A stretch of 64,000 nt of DNA from positions 152,197 to 216,196 of the forward strand of contig SZPK01000001.1 in NCBI GenBank assembly GCA_030263665.1, in the 5' to 3' direction. Numbering within the stretch: the stretch's first letter is position 1; every line of letters begins with the position of its first letter. This DNA is from Villigracilis sp024434165 (lineage in GTDB: Bacteria; Chloroflexota; Anaerolineae; Anaerolineales; Villigracilaceae). Below the pieces are notes generated by a model. The model was not told the DNA's origin, did not search any database, and was given only the letters and a program-made list of their open reading frames with translations. The translations under genes were made by a program, and so were the position numbers. This document shows positions 1 to 8,007 of the stretch, one piece after another.

Positions 1-2
1 GT

Positions 3-554
3 CCCTATTTGGAAAGCGCGACGAATGAGGGTCTCACACATTTTGAGGATGTGTGCGAATTACTAAATACCAATTACCAAATCCGCCGCGTCCGCGTCAT
101 GGATGATTTTCAGGAAATTCGGGATCGTCACGACGCCATCATGTCCCATGAAGCGATGCAAGTCCACAAGGAATGGTTTGCCAAACACGAAACCCTCTAC
201 TCTCCCAAATTCTCTGACCTAATTCATCGCGGACAATCAATTACCAATTACCGATTACATCTCGAAGCCCGCGACGCCTTCCGCGCCTCCATTACCCAAA
301 CCATGAACGACAATCAAATTGACATCTGGATCTGCCCTCCTGCCATCGGTCCCGCCCCAAAGGGACTCGACTCCACAGGCGACCCCGTCATGTGCCTGCC
401 GTGGACTCAAATCGGATTTCCCGCCATCAATATCCCCACAACAAAGAACGAAGAAGATCTGCCAATGGGGCTGCAACTCGTCGGCAAATGGAACTCGGAT
501 GAATCCCTGCTTGCATGGGCAGAAGACATCGAGAAGGTGGTGCGAAAGATATGA
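3..554 (+). CDS. Amidase-signature hydrolase, C-terminal part (cut by window edge)
   Basis: The reading frame is open from the window edge, so this is the C-terminal ~183 residues of a longer protein; the first TTG in frame is not taken as a start. The block TGDPVMCLPW, followed by GFPAINIPTT and PMGLQLVGKW, matches the C-terminal part of amidase-signature enzymes (Asn/Gln amidotransferase A type), which hydrolyse amide bonds. The catalytic Ser-Ser-Lys region would lie upstream of the window. The stop overlaps the ATG of the FdrA-like gene (ATGA), so the two are translationally coupled and the amidase probably belongs to the same nitrogen-compound catabolic operon. Two AATTACC-type word repeats (near 62-80 and 236-262) lie in frame. 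The substrate cannot be told from the sequence. Confidence 0.8.
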   Translation, partial: PYLESATNEGLTHFEDVCELLNTNYQIRRVRVMDDFQEIRDRHDAIMSHEAMQVHKEWFAKHETLYSPKFSDLIHRGQSITNYRLHLEARDAFRASITQTMNDNQIDIWICPPAIGPAPKGLDSTGDPVMCLPWTQIGFPAINIPTTKNEEDLPMGLQLVGKWNSDESLLAWAEDIEKVVRKI

Positions 555-2254
555 CCGTCATCAAATGGAACGTCCGCGCGGGGGCATATTACGACTCGGT
601 CGTGTTGATGCAATTGCAGCGCGGCTTGCTCAGATTGCCTGGCGTCGTGGATGCGGGCGCGGTGATGGCGACTCCCGCCAACCGTGACTTGCTCGCGGCA
701 AACAACCTTCTGCCCGAATCCGTCACTGCCAACCCTGATGATTTGCTCATCGTTGTCAAAGCGGAGGATGATGCCTCTGCCGCAAATGCAATCAGTCAGG
801 TGGATGAACTGCTTGCTCGCAGAAAATCGTCCGCAGTTTCACAGGATTTTCGTCCAAGAAGTTTGAGCGCGGCGGTCAAGCAGTTACCAGAGGCGAATTG
901 GGTGTTGGTTTCCGTCCCTGGGCGTTATGCGGCGGGCGTGGCGCGGGAAGCCCTTGATTTGGGAAAACATGTTTTTCTCTACAGCGACAATGTCTCGCTC
1001 GAAGATGAAATTGCCTTGAAGAAGACTGCCCGCGAAAAAGGTCTGCTTGTGATGGGACCCGACTGCGGCACCGCCATCATTAATGGAATTGGTTTGGGAT
1101 TCGCCAACCACGTGCGGCGCGGCAACATCGGCGTGGTCGGAGCGTCTGGCACGGGCACGCAAGCCGTGACGGCGCACATCCATGAACTGGGTGGAGGCAT
1201 CTCCCACGCGATTGGCACAGGTGGGCGGGATTTGAAGTCCGATGTCGGCGCGATCACCGCACATCAAGCGCTCGATGCGCTGGCGCGTGATGATGACACG
1301 AAAGTTATCGTGCTTATCTCCAAACCGCCCTCACCAGATGTTGCAACTCAACTCATCTCCGCCGCGCAAGGGACGGGCAAACCTGTTGTGATCTATTTCA
1401 TTGGTTATCCCGCGCCCGCCAGAAAGATCGGCAATTTGCATTTTGCGGTGAGTTTGAGTGAAGCGGCGGAACTGGCTGTTAGAGAATTGGAGAATTTGAG
1501 GGTTAAGGATTCGAGAATTCTCCGATCCTCAAATTCTCGTTTTGTTCGTGGTCTATTCTCTGGCGGAACTCTCGCCTATGAAACGATGATCGGTCTGCAA
1601 GCGAGTCTTTCTCCGTTATTCTCCAATTCTCCCATCACTAATTCTCAGAATTTGGAAGACCCGCTCCACAGCAAAGCACACACCATCATAGACCTCGGCG
1701 ATGAATTCTTCATGATCGGCCGCTTGCACCCGATGATTGATAATGATTTACGAATCAGACGGATGAAACAAGAAGCATCTGACTCGGAGGTTGGGATGAT
1801 TCTCTTTGATGTGGTTCTTGGTGAAGGTTCGCATCTTGACCCTGCGGGGGAGTTAGTTCCAGTGATAAAAGAGATACAAGAGAAGAGAATTGGTGGATTA
1901 GGGGAATTGGAATTTGTGGCAATCGTCATCGGCACAGATGATGACCCGCAAAATCTCCAGTCTCAAGTCTCGCAGTTGCAAGAGGCGGGTGTGACAGTTT
2001 TCAAAACAGCAACGGAAGCCGTGGAATATGTCAGTTTGCGGTTTAGCGGCAGAAAGAAATATGAATTTACCCCTGTCAATCTCGAGCAATTGAAGCAGCC
2101 GCTCGCCGCCATCAACGTTGGGCTGGAGTCGTTTTATGACAGCCTCCTCTCACAGGGCGCGCAAGCCGTGCATGTGGAATGGCGTCCGCCTGCAGGTGGG
2201 AATGAGAGACTGGCATCGCTGCTGGCGAAGATGAAAAGCAAAAAAGAGAATTAG
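551..2254 (+). CDS. fdrA: FdrA/AllF-like protein, succinyl-CoA synthetase alpha-like (oxamate carbamoyltransferase subunit family)
   Basis: A 567-residue protein of the FdrA family, close to the usual ~555. The start at 551 is chosen because MTVIKWNV matches the family N-terminus and the ATG overlaps the amidase stop. A Rossmann CoA-ligase-like core is visible around residues 165-200 (MGPDCGTAIING, then GVVGASGTGTQ). In E. coli FdrA, YlbE and YlbF (AllF, AllG, AllH) are described as subunits of oxamate carbamoyltransferase in allantoin breakdown; the AllG homologue follows directly and the AllH homologue lies ~10 kb downstream. Two AATTCTC-type arrays (1480-1538, 1616-1657) sit in frame, adding Arg/Ser/Asn-rich stretches, and the stop codon lies inside a third array. 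Family assignment is firm; substrate is inferred from E. coli. Confidence 0.85.
   Translation: MTVIKWNVRAGAYYDSVVLMQLQRGLLRLPGVVDAGAVMATPANRDLLAANNLLPESVTANPDDLLIVVKAEDDASAANAISQVDELLARRKSSAVSQDFRPRSLSAAVKQLPEANWVLVSVPGRYAAGVAREALDLGKHVFLYSDNVSLEDEIALKKTAREKGLLVMGPDCGTAIINGIGLGFANHVRRGNIGVVGASGTGTQAVTAHIHELGGGISHAIGTGGRDLKSDVGAITAHQALDALARDDDTKVIVLISKPPSPDVATQLISAAQGTGKPVVIYFIGYPAPARKIGNLHFAVSLSEAAELAVRELENLRVKDSRILRSSNSRFVRGLFSGGTLAYETMIGLQASLSPLFSNSPITNSQNLEDPLHSKAHTIIDLGDEFFMIGRLHPMIDNDLRIRRMKQEASDSEVGMILFDVVLGEGSHLDPAGELVPVIKEIQEKRIGGLGELEFVAIVIGTDDDPQNLQSQVSQLQEAGVTVFKTATEAVEYVSLRFSGRKKYEFTPVNLEQLKQPLAAINVGLESFYDSLLSQGAQAVHVEWRPPAGGNERLASLLAKMKSKKEN
1480..1538. repeat. AATTCTC / GAGAATT inverted array in the FdrA-like gene
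   Basis: GAGAATTTGAGG (1490-1501) and CCTCAAATTCTC (1527-1538) are exact complements, with further GAGAATT words inside and a GAATTC centre. Translated in frame. Confidence 0.75.
1616..1657. repeat. AATTCTC array, second copy in the FdrA-like gene
   Basis: TTCTCCAATTCTCCC, CTAATTCTC and CAGAATTTGG words; translated as SNSPITNSQN. Confidence 0.6.
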
Positions 2255-2296
2255 AGAAGCAGAGAATTCTCCAATTCTCAAATTCTCAAATTCTCA
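2245..2296. repeat. GAGAATT / AATTCTC inverted array between FdrA-like and DUF1116 genes
   Basis: GAGAATTAGAGAAGCAGAGA on the left and CCAATTCTCAAATTCTCAAA on the right. The stop codon of the FdrA-like gene (2252-2254) lies inside. Confidence 0.75.
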
Positions 2297-2309
2297 CACG
2301 GAGATACTC

Positions 2310-3554
2310 ATGGACATAAATAATGCCAATACCACTGCTATCAATCGTTTGATGGAAGCACGCCCCATCCTCAAGGGCATCGCTACCGCGCGTGACGTCA
2401 TCCCTGGGATGAAGGATAATCTGTTCCTCCACGCGGGTCCGCCGATCGAGTGGGCGCGGATGTCGGGTCCGCTGCGGGGGGCGATCATTGGGGCGATGCT
2501 GTTCGAGGGCGTGGCGGCATCCGAAGCAGAAGCAACTGCAATGGTAGAAAGAGGCGAGGTCGAGTTTGATTCGTGTCATCACCACGGCGCAGTCGGTCCG
2601 ATGGCGGGAGTCACATCCGCTTCGATGAAAGTTTATGTGGTGGAAAATGCCGAGCACGGGAACAAGTCATTTTCCAATTTGAATGAGGGCTACGGAAAGG
2701 TTTTGCGCTACGGCGCGTACAGCGAAGATGTGTTGAGGCGTCTGCGCTGGATGAACGATGTATTGGGTGTCGTGTTGGCGGATGCACTTGCAGATTCAAA
2801 TGGAATTGACCTGCGTGCGTTGATTGCCGAGGCGCTGCACATGGGCGATGAGGGGCATAATCGCAACAAGGCGGGTTCGCTGCTATTTTTAAAACTGCTC
2901 GCGCCGTTGATTGCAAAGGTGGTGAAAGATGACACTGTGGAAGCAGAGGTGCTGCAATTCATTGGCGATAACGCACTGAGCGTGTTGAACCCTGTCATGG
3001 CAGCGTGCAAAGCGATGACAGACGCCGCGCATGGCGTGGAGGGTTCGACCATTGTGACGACCATGGCGCGCAACGGCACAGATTTTGGGATCCGTGTAAG
3101 TGGGCTGGGTGAGAAGCAATGGTTCACGGCTCCTGCCGAAATTCCAGTGGGTCTGTTCTTCTCGGGCTTTTCCCAAGCGGATGCCAACCCCGACATCGGC
3201 GACAGCGCCATCACCGAGACCGCAGGCATCGGCGGCTTTGCGATGGCGACCGCGCCCGCGATTGTCACTTTTGTGGGCGGCACGCCGAAGGACGCGATGA
3301 ACGCGACTCTTGAGATGTATGAGATCACTTTTGCCGAAAGCAAATATTTCACCATGCCGTCACTCGATTTCCGCGGTACACCGACAGGAATTGATCTTCG
3401 CAAAGTCGTGGAGTTGGGCATCACGCCGCGCATCAATACTGGCATCGCTCATAAAAATGCGGGCGTTGGTCAGGTAGGCGCGGGGTTGGTGAGACCGCCA
3501 TTGAAGATTTTCGAGGATGCTTTGCTTGCTTATGCGGAGAAATATGAGTTGTAA
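2310..3554 (+). CDS. allG: DUF1116 protein, AllG/YlbE-like
   Basis: A 414-residue DUF1116 family protein. The start has a GGAG motif eight bases upstream and follows the FdrA-like gene after a 55-nt gap filled by a repeat array. Recognisable family stretches include DVIPGMKDNLFLHAGPPI, CHHHGAVGPMAGVTS and the C-terminal GAGLVRPPL. In E. coli the homologue YlbE (AllG) works with FdrA and YlbF as part of oxamate carbamoyltransferase, which transfers the carbamoyl group of oxalurate to phosphate. No carbamate kinase, the usual next enzyme, is seen in the window. The downstream neighbour is a four-helix-bundle gene that appears to have been inserted. Family is sure; reaction is by homology. Confidence 0.85.
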   Translation: MDINNANTTAINRLMEARPILKGIATARDVIPGMKDNLFLHAGPPIEWARMSGPLRGAIIGAMLFEGVAASEAEATAMVERGEVEFDSCHHHGAVGPMAGVTSASMKVYVVENAEHGNKSFSNLNEGYGKVLRYGAYSEDVLRRLRWMNDVLGVVLADALADSNGIDLRALIAEALHMGDEGHNRNKAGSLLFLKLLAPLIAKVVKDDTVEAEVLQFIGDNALSVLNPVMAACKAMTDAAHGVEGSTIVTTMARNGTDFGIRVSGLGEKQWFTAPAEIPVGLFFSGFSQADANPDIGDSAITETAGIGGFAMATAPAIVTFVGGTPKDAMNATLEMYEITFAESKYFTMPSLDFRGTPTGIDLRKVVELGITPRINTGIAHKNAGVGQVGAGLVRPPLKIFEDALLAYAEKYEL

Positions 3555-3556
3555 AA

Positions 3557-3588
3557 AAGAGAATTGGGAGAATTAGAGAATTGAGGTT
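3557..3588. repeat. Left array of four-helix-bundle element 1
   Basis: GAGAATTGGGAGAATTAGAG words directly before the four-helix-bundle start; inverted relative to 4079-4112. Confidence 0.75.
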
Positions 3589-3591
3589 GAT

Positions 3592-4101
3592 ATGCCGACA
3601 TCATTGGAAGATGTAAGAGTGTTGAAAAGCGCCGAACAAATTGCCGATGCAATATACAAGGTTGCTTCGCATTGGGACGATTTCGCCAAAGATGTAGTTG
3701 GCAAACAAATTTCCCGCGCCGCGGATTCAATCGGAGCAAACATTGCTGAGTCGTTTGGGCGTTATCATTTTGGGGAGAAGATTCAATTTTTGTATTATTC
3801 TCGCGGCAGTGTGTTCGAGACGAAATACTGGCTCAATCGTGCCTCTGCGCGTGAATTGATGCCATCCGCCGATTCGCAAAGCTATGCTACGCGCTTGACC
3901 GACATTGCGCGTCAACTCAACCTTTATATTTCCAGCCTGAAGGGTCAAAAATCGGGGGAAATCACTGTTGCCAAGACTGTGAAAGAAAGCCCTGTCGAAT
4001 ATCTCACCTCACGTCTGCCAGATGATTTTCCCAACACCTTCTTCGACGAAACCGACATCGCCTGGCTCGAAACGCCACCACCCAATTCTCCAATCCTCTA
4101 A
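3592..4101 (+). CDS. Four-helix-bundle protein (23S rRNA intervening-sequence / S23 / Avd-like family), copy 1
   Basis: A 169-residue protein with the family signature QISRAADSIGANIAESFGR (residues ~43-62), which marks the helix 2-3 region of the S23/IVP four-helix bundle. Family members are encoded in intervening sequences of 23S rRNA (Leptospira, Coxiella), and the Avd proteins of diversity-generating retroelements share the fold; the biochemical role is unknown. The gene is enclosed by two word-repeat arrays of opposite orientation (3557-3588 and 4079-4112). Its last residues (NSPIL) and stop codon are encoded by the right array, and a GAGG within the left array can serve as ribosome binding site. 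It separates DUF1116 from the cyclase gene and looks like a mobile passenger. It is longer than copy 2 because of a C-terminal extension. Confidence 0.8.
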   Translation: MPTSLEDVRVLKSAEQIADAIYKVASHWDDFAKDVVGKQISRAADSIGANIAESFGRYHFGEKIQFLYYSRGSVFETKYWLNRASARELMPSADSQSYATRLTDIARQLNLYISSLKGQKSGEITVAKTVKESPVEYLTSRLPDDFPNTFFDETDIAWLETPPPNSPIL

Positions 4102-4112
4102 TTCTCAAATCT
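4079..4112. repeat. Right array of four-helix-bundle element 1
   Basis: CCCAATTCTCCAATCCTCTA words; contains the last codons and stop of the four-helix-bundle gene. Confidence 0.75.
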
Positions 4113-4134
4113 GATTTCAACAAAGGAGTTTCCC

Positions 4135-4917
4135 ATGACTAAGATTTATGATCTATCCCAAGACCTCAACCAGGATTGTTCCTTCTGGCCCTTCTACCCG
4201 CCATTTGAAGTGAAATACATCAAGCGCAAAGCGGAACAGGGAGTAAATGCGCAGTACATCCAGACCTCCAATCACATGGGCACGCACCTGGATGCGCCGC
4301 GGCATTTCGTGACCAAAGGCAAGACCATTGACCAAATCCCCATCGAGTGGTGTTACGGACCTGGCGTCATCGTTGACCTGAGCGACATGCTCGATGAACT
4401 CGGTCTGTTTACGCCTGAAGATATCGAAAAGCGGGCGGATGTGCGCGAAGGCGACATATTGTTCATTCACACAGGCTGGCACAAGTACTCGTTCTTCGGC
4501 GAAGAAGCGGACGAAGAGAAGTACATCCATCGCCATCCAGGTCCGCATTACAGCATTTGCGACTGGCTGTTGAAGAAGAAAATCCACATCTGGGGCGTAG
4601 ATATGATTTCGACGGATCATCCTATGAATCTGCCTATTGGTCGTTTCCTCGGCAAAGGCGGATTAGAGCATTGGCAGAAAGTCCGTGCGAAGACGGAAGC
4701 GAAATTCGGCGCGGATAAGATGGATGAACTCTTCCCCGATTCAGCATACCAACTCACCCACAATGCCTTGTTCCCGCACGATTGCATCCACGTGGAGAAT
4801 CTAGGCGGCGACATCGGCTTGAAGGAACTGCACAACAAACGCATCACCCTCGGCGTCTTCCCATGGAAATTCAAAGGCGGAGAGGCGGCGTTTTGCAGAG
4901 CGGTGGCGTGGGTGTAG
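4135..4917 (+). CDS. Cyclase-family metal-dependent hydrolase (kynurenine formamidase-like)
   Basis: A 260-residue protein with the metal-binding signature HMGTHLDAPRHF (His47, His51, Asp53, His57), typical of the cyclase/kynurenine-formamidase family, in which a divalent metal activates water for amide or ring hydrolysis. Ribosome binding site AAAGGAG lies seven bases before the ATG. It sits between the four-helix-bundle gene and the molybdenum hydroxylase gene in the same direction as FdrA and DUF1116, so a role in opening a cyclic nitrogen compound (for example a hydantoin- or purine-derived ring) is plausible. This substrate is inferred from context only. No signal peptide is visible, so it is likely cytoplasmic. 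Confidence 0.82.
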   Translation: MTKIYDLSQDLNQDCSFWPFYPPFEVKYIKRKAEQGVNAQYIQTSNHMGTHLDAPRHFVTKGKTIDQIPIEWCYGPGVIVDLSDMLDELGLFTPEDIEKRADVREGDILFIHTGWHKYSFFGEEADEEKYIHRHPGPHYSICDWLLKKKIHIWGVDMISTDHPMNLPIGRFLGKGGLEHWQKVRAKTEAKFGADKMDELFPDSAYQLTHNALFPHDCIHVENLGGDIGLKELHNKRITLGVFPWKFKGGEAAFCRAVAWV

Positions 4918-4925
4918 AAAGTAGA

Positions 4926-5003
4926 AAAATTCTATGATTCTCTAATTCTCGGCTTTCGTGAGTCTGAGGATTGGAGAATTAGACGAACGAGAATTGGAGA
5001 ATT
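4926..5003. repeat. AATTCTC / GAGAATT inverted array before the CoxL-like gene
   Basis: TTCTCTAATTCTCGG on the left, GAGGATTGGAGAATTAGAC and GAGAATTGGAGAATT on the right; the last word includes the likely ribosome binding site of the next gene. Confidence 0.75.
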
Positions 5004-7337
5004 ATGACCACTCGATACTTCGGCGAACGGATTAAGCGTAACGAAGACCCGCGTCTGCTGACGGGACAAGCCTTATACGTGGACGATGTGGATTTGCCTA
5101 ACATGCTCCACGCGGCGTTTTTGCGGAGTCCGTATGCTCATGCGAAGATAAATAACATTGATGTTTCGCAGGCACTCCAACGCGCGGGTGTAGTTGCGGT
5201 TTACACGGCGAATGACCTGGGCGATTACTGGAAGCCTGGACCACTGCTCGTCTCGCCGCCGCCAGTGAAGGATATTATCTTCAATGAAAAGACTCAAGTT
5301 CCGCTCGCAAAGGATAAGGTCAAGTTTGCGGGTGAGCCAATCGTGATGGTCGTGGCGGAGAGTCGCTACATCGCCGAAGATGCGCTGGCGGATATTCAAG
5401 TGGATTACGAACCGCTTGAAGCCGTCGTTGATATGGAAAAGGCTTTAGGTGCAGAGAGTCCAATCATCCATGAAGAGATTGGCTCGAACGTCGCGGCGCA
5501 TGTGGTGCAGACGAAGGGCGATTACGAATCAGCGAAAAAGGAGGCGGCGCTGGTCATCAAGCGCCGATTCAATTACGAGCACGGCTGCGCCGCGGCGATG
5601 GAAAACCGCGGCATCGTCGCGGAGTGGGATAAGCGCGCGGGGAGATTAACGGTCTGGGACACCACTCAGGCTCCCGTCGTGATTCGAAACGGGCTGGCGG
5701 GCATGCTTGGGCTGTCAGAGCGGCAGGTCCGCGTCATCGCGCCGTTCATCGGCGGCGGATTCGGCCCGAAGATCATGATGTTCTATCAAGAGGAAGTTCT
5801 CGTCCCGTGGGCGGCGATGAAGTTGAACCGCCCCGTCAAATGGATCGAAGACCGCGCCGAGAATTTCGTCGCCACCACACACGAGCGCGGACAAATTCAC
5901 GATGCGGAGGCGGCGTTCGACAAGGACGGTCGCATTCTCGGCGTGCATGACGTCTTTCTGCATGACACGGGCGCGTATGCTCCGTATGGCTTGACTGTGG
6001 CACTCAACTCGCAAGCCAACACGCTTGGCGTGTACGACATCCGAAACTATTACAGCGAGTTCACGGCGGTCTTTACCAACAAGACCATCGTCACGCCGTA
6101 TCGCGGCGCGGGACGTCAGCATGGCACGTTTGTCATCGAGCGCCTGTTGGACATTGCCGCAAAGGAACTCAAGATTGACCGCGCCGAAATCCGACGGCGT
6201 AATTTCATCCAGCCAAATCAATTCCCGTACAACAATGAGATCATCTATCAGGATTTTGTCCCGCTGGTGTACGACAGCGGAAATTACGAACCGCTGCTCG
6301 ACCACACGCTTGAAAAGATCGAGTATCACAAATTCGTCAACGAAATACAGCCGAAACTACGCGCCGAAGGCAAACACGTTGGCATCGGCATCGTCGCGTA
6401 TGTTGAAGGGACGGGCATCGGTCCCTACGAAGGGGCAAAAGTACAGGTGATGGGAAGCGGGCGCGTCTCGGTCGTCACGGGCGTCGGCACGCAGGGACAG
6501 GGTCATTACACGAGTTACGCGCAGATCGTTGCAGAGCAGCTCGGCGTGAGCGTGGATAAGATTGACGTGGTCACGGGCGACACCGACCAGTTCTATTGGG
6601 GCGCAGGGACGTTTGCCAGCCGTGGCGCGGTCGTGGCGGGCAATGCCATCAACGAGGCCGCAAAGGTCGTGCGCAAGAAAATTCTCAAACTTGCCTCCGA
6701 ACATCTCAACGCGCCCGAAGAGGAACTCGAACTCGAAGATGGCTTCGTGAAAGTGCAGGACATGCCGCGCCTGTCCATTTCACTGGGTGAATTGGCAGGC
6801 AAGGCGAATCCGATGCGTGGAGCGGTCAAGCCTAGCACAGAGCCCGGGTTGGAGGCGACCAACTATTTCGGTCCAGAAAGAGGCGCCACCGCCAGCGGCA
6901 TCCACGCGATGATTCTCGAAGCGGATCCCGAAACGATGCAAATCAAAATCCAAAAATATCTCGTCGTGCATGATTGCGGCAAGGTGATTAATCCTCTAAT
7001 TCTCGATGGTCAAATTCACGGTGGTGTCGCACAAGGAATCGGTAACGCCTTTTATGAACGTCTCGCCTACGACGAAAATGGGCAGCTGCTCAACGGCACG
7101 TTCATGGATTATCACCTGCCCACCAGCCTGGATGTGCCGCGCATCGAAACTGCACACGGCGAAACGCTCTCGCCGCTCAACCCGATGGGCGTGAAGGGCG
7201 CCGGGGAGGCGGGCGCGATCCCCGTCGGTCCGCTGTTTGCGCAGGCATTGGAAGACGCTTTACATGATGTGGATTTTGAGATTTTGGAAATCCCGCTGAA
7301 TTCGAATCGGGTGTGGGAGATTGTGAATGGAAAGTAG
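5004..7337 (+). CDS. Xanthine dehydrogenase-family molybdopterin-binding subunit (CoxL-like large subunit)
   Basis: A 777-residue molybdenum hydroxylase large subunit, near the usual length. The N-terminal a/b hammerhead domain (DPRLLTGQALYVDDV, about residues 15-130) is followed by molybdopterin-binding segments with FIGGGFGPK and GQGHYTSYAQ, and near the C-terminus KGAGEAGAIPVGP, which carries the catalytic Glu. The active-site loop reads PYRGAGR, not the AYRCSFR form of true aerobic CO dehydrogenase, so an aldehyde- or purine-type hydroxylase is more likely. The medium (FAD) and small (2Fe-2S) subunits are not in the window. The start lies directly after a GAGAATT array whose GGAG, four bases from the ATG, seems to supply the ribosome binding site. 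Confidence 0.87.
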   Translation: MTTRYFGERIKRNEDPRLLTGQALYVDDVDLPNMLHAAFLRSPYAHAKINNIDVSQALQRAGVVAVYTANDLGDYWKPGPLLVSPPPVKDIIFNEKTQVPLAKDKVKFAGEPIVMVVAESRYIAEDALADIQVDYEPLEAVVDMEKALGAESPIIHEEIGSNVAAHVVQTKGDYESAKKEAALVIKRRFNYEHGCAAAMENRGIVAEWDKRAGRLTVWDTTQAPVVIRNGLAGMLGLSERQVRVIAPFIGGGFGPKIMMFYQEEVLVPWAAMKLNRPVKWIEDRAENFVATTHERGQIHDAEAAFDKDGRILGVHDVFLHDTGAYAPYGLTVALNSQANTLGVYDIRNYYSEFTAVFTNKTIVTPYRGAGRQHGTFVIERLLDIAAKELKIDRAEIRRRNFIQPNQFPYNNEIIYQDFVPLVYDSGNYEPLLDHTLEKIEYHKFVNEIQPKLRAEGKHVGIGIVAYVEGTGIGPYEGAKVQVMGSGRVSVVTGVGTQGQGHYTSYAQIVAEQLGVSVDKIDVVTGDTDQFYWGAGTFASRGAVVAGNAINEAAKVVRKKILKLASEHLNAPEEELELEDGFVKVQDMPRLSISLGELAGKANPMRGAVKPSTEPGLEATNYFGPERGATASGIHAMILEADPETMQIKIQKYLVVHDCGKVINPLILDGQIHGGVAQGIGNAFYERLAYDENGQLLNGTFMDYHLPTSLDVPRIETAHGETLSPLNPMGVKGAGEAGAIPVGPLFAQALEDALHDVDFEILEIPLNSNRVWEIVNGK

Positions 7338-7349
7338 AAAGTGGATACT

Positions 7350-7383
7350 GGTGGTCGAGTAGCGAAGCGTATCGAGAGCACCC
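7350..7383. repeat. GGTGGTCGAGTAG...GTATCGAGA hairpin element
   Basis: A palindromic element (GGTGGTCGAGTAGCGAAGCG and on to GTATCGAGAGCACC) between the CoxL-like gene and the AT-rich cassette. The element inside the acyl-CoA synthetase gene (14997-15047) is the same type, inverted. Confidence 0.65.
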
Positions 7384-7487
7384 GCTTCTTTCCAAGCCGA
7401 TGGTTGATTCCGACCATCAGGCATTTCTTCCACCCGAGACGCTGACGGTGAATTGAGAAATAAGAACGAGATAATTCAGGAAAATGG

Positions 7488-7493
7488 TATAAT
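7488..7493 (+). promoter_or_regulatory. Possible -10 box for the AT-rich cassette
   Basis: A perfect TATAAT about 47 bases before the chosen start of the first cassette gene. No good -35 element is seen at 16-18 bases upstream, so this is only a candidate. Confidence 0.35.
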
Positions 7494-7539
7494 GACATCC
7501 AACGTATTTCGTCCAAATTCGTTGATAGGGAGAGCAGAT

Positions 7540-8007
7540 ATGGCAACTATTCGTGATTTTGATGAACTCAAAATACAACTTACTGAATTAGCAAAAGTTG
7601 TAAACGCTTTTAAATCTGAAGCGGTTCAGTTAAGAGTAGTGGAAATTGTTCTGAGTGAATTTCTTGGCGTTAGCATTAGCCAGGAACACGAAATCCCCAA
7701 AACGCGCTCTAGTAATAGGAAGAAGTTGTCACCAAAGAGGAAAACTAAATCTGCTAGCACACCCGAGATTGAAGGTAAGAAATCCAAAGCAAGAGCAATA
7801 GGACCCGCGACGATATTATCATCATTGATTGATGAAAATTTCTTTTCCAAACACCAAACTTTAAATAGTATTATCGAACATGCAAAAACTAAGAAAGCAA
7901 CTACTTTGAAACCTAATGAACTTTCTGGACCTATTGCTAGATTTGTTCGTGATGGAAGATTGAAAAGGGAAAAGAACAATGACGGGCAATACGAGTACTT
8001 CACATAG
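7540..8007 (+). CDS. Unrecognised basic protein, first gene of an AT-rich cassette
   Basis: I do not recognise this 155-residue protein. The start at 7540 (MATIRDFDEL) is chosen over upstream codons because it is preceded by AGGGAGAG. It has an N-terminal helical stretch (residues ~1-50), a Lys/Ser-rich linker (about 55-90) and a C-terminal region (~95-155: GPATILSSLIDENFFSK, then GRLKREKNNDGQYEYF) that resembles a small winged-helix-like module, so DNA binding is possible but unproven. Its last 29 bases overlap the next gene, so the two are coupled. Base composition is clearly more AT-rich than the flanks, which suggests transfer. Confidence 0.55.
   Translation: MATIRDFDELKIQLTELAKVVNAFKSEAVQLRVVEIVLSEFLGVSISQEHEIPKTRSSNRKKLSPKRKTKSASTPEIEGKKSKARAIGPATILSSLIDENFFSKHQTLNSIIEHAKTKKATTLKPNELSGPIARFVRDGRLKREKNNDGQYEYFT

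Noticed and set aside
3592..4101. Diversity-generating retroelement (Avd-like gene as marker)
   Set aside because: No reverse transcriptase, template repeat or variable repeat accompanies either four-helix-bundle gene.
5004..7337. True aerobic CO dehydrogenase large subunit
   Set aside because: The active-site loop is PYRGAGR, not the Cys-containing AYRCSFR of form I enzymes, and the other two subunits are missing.
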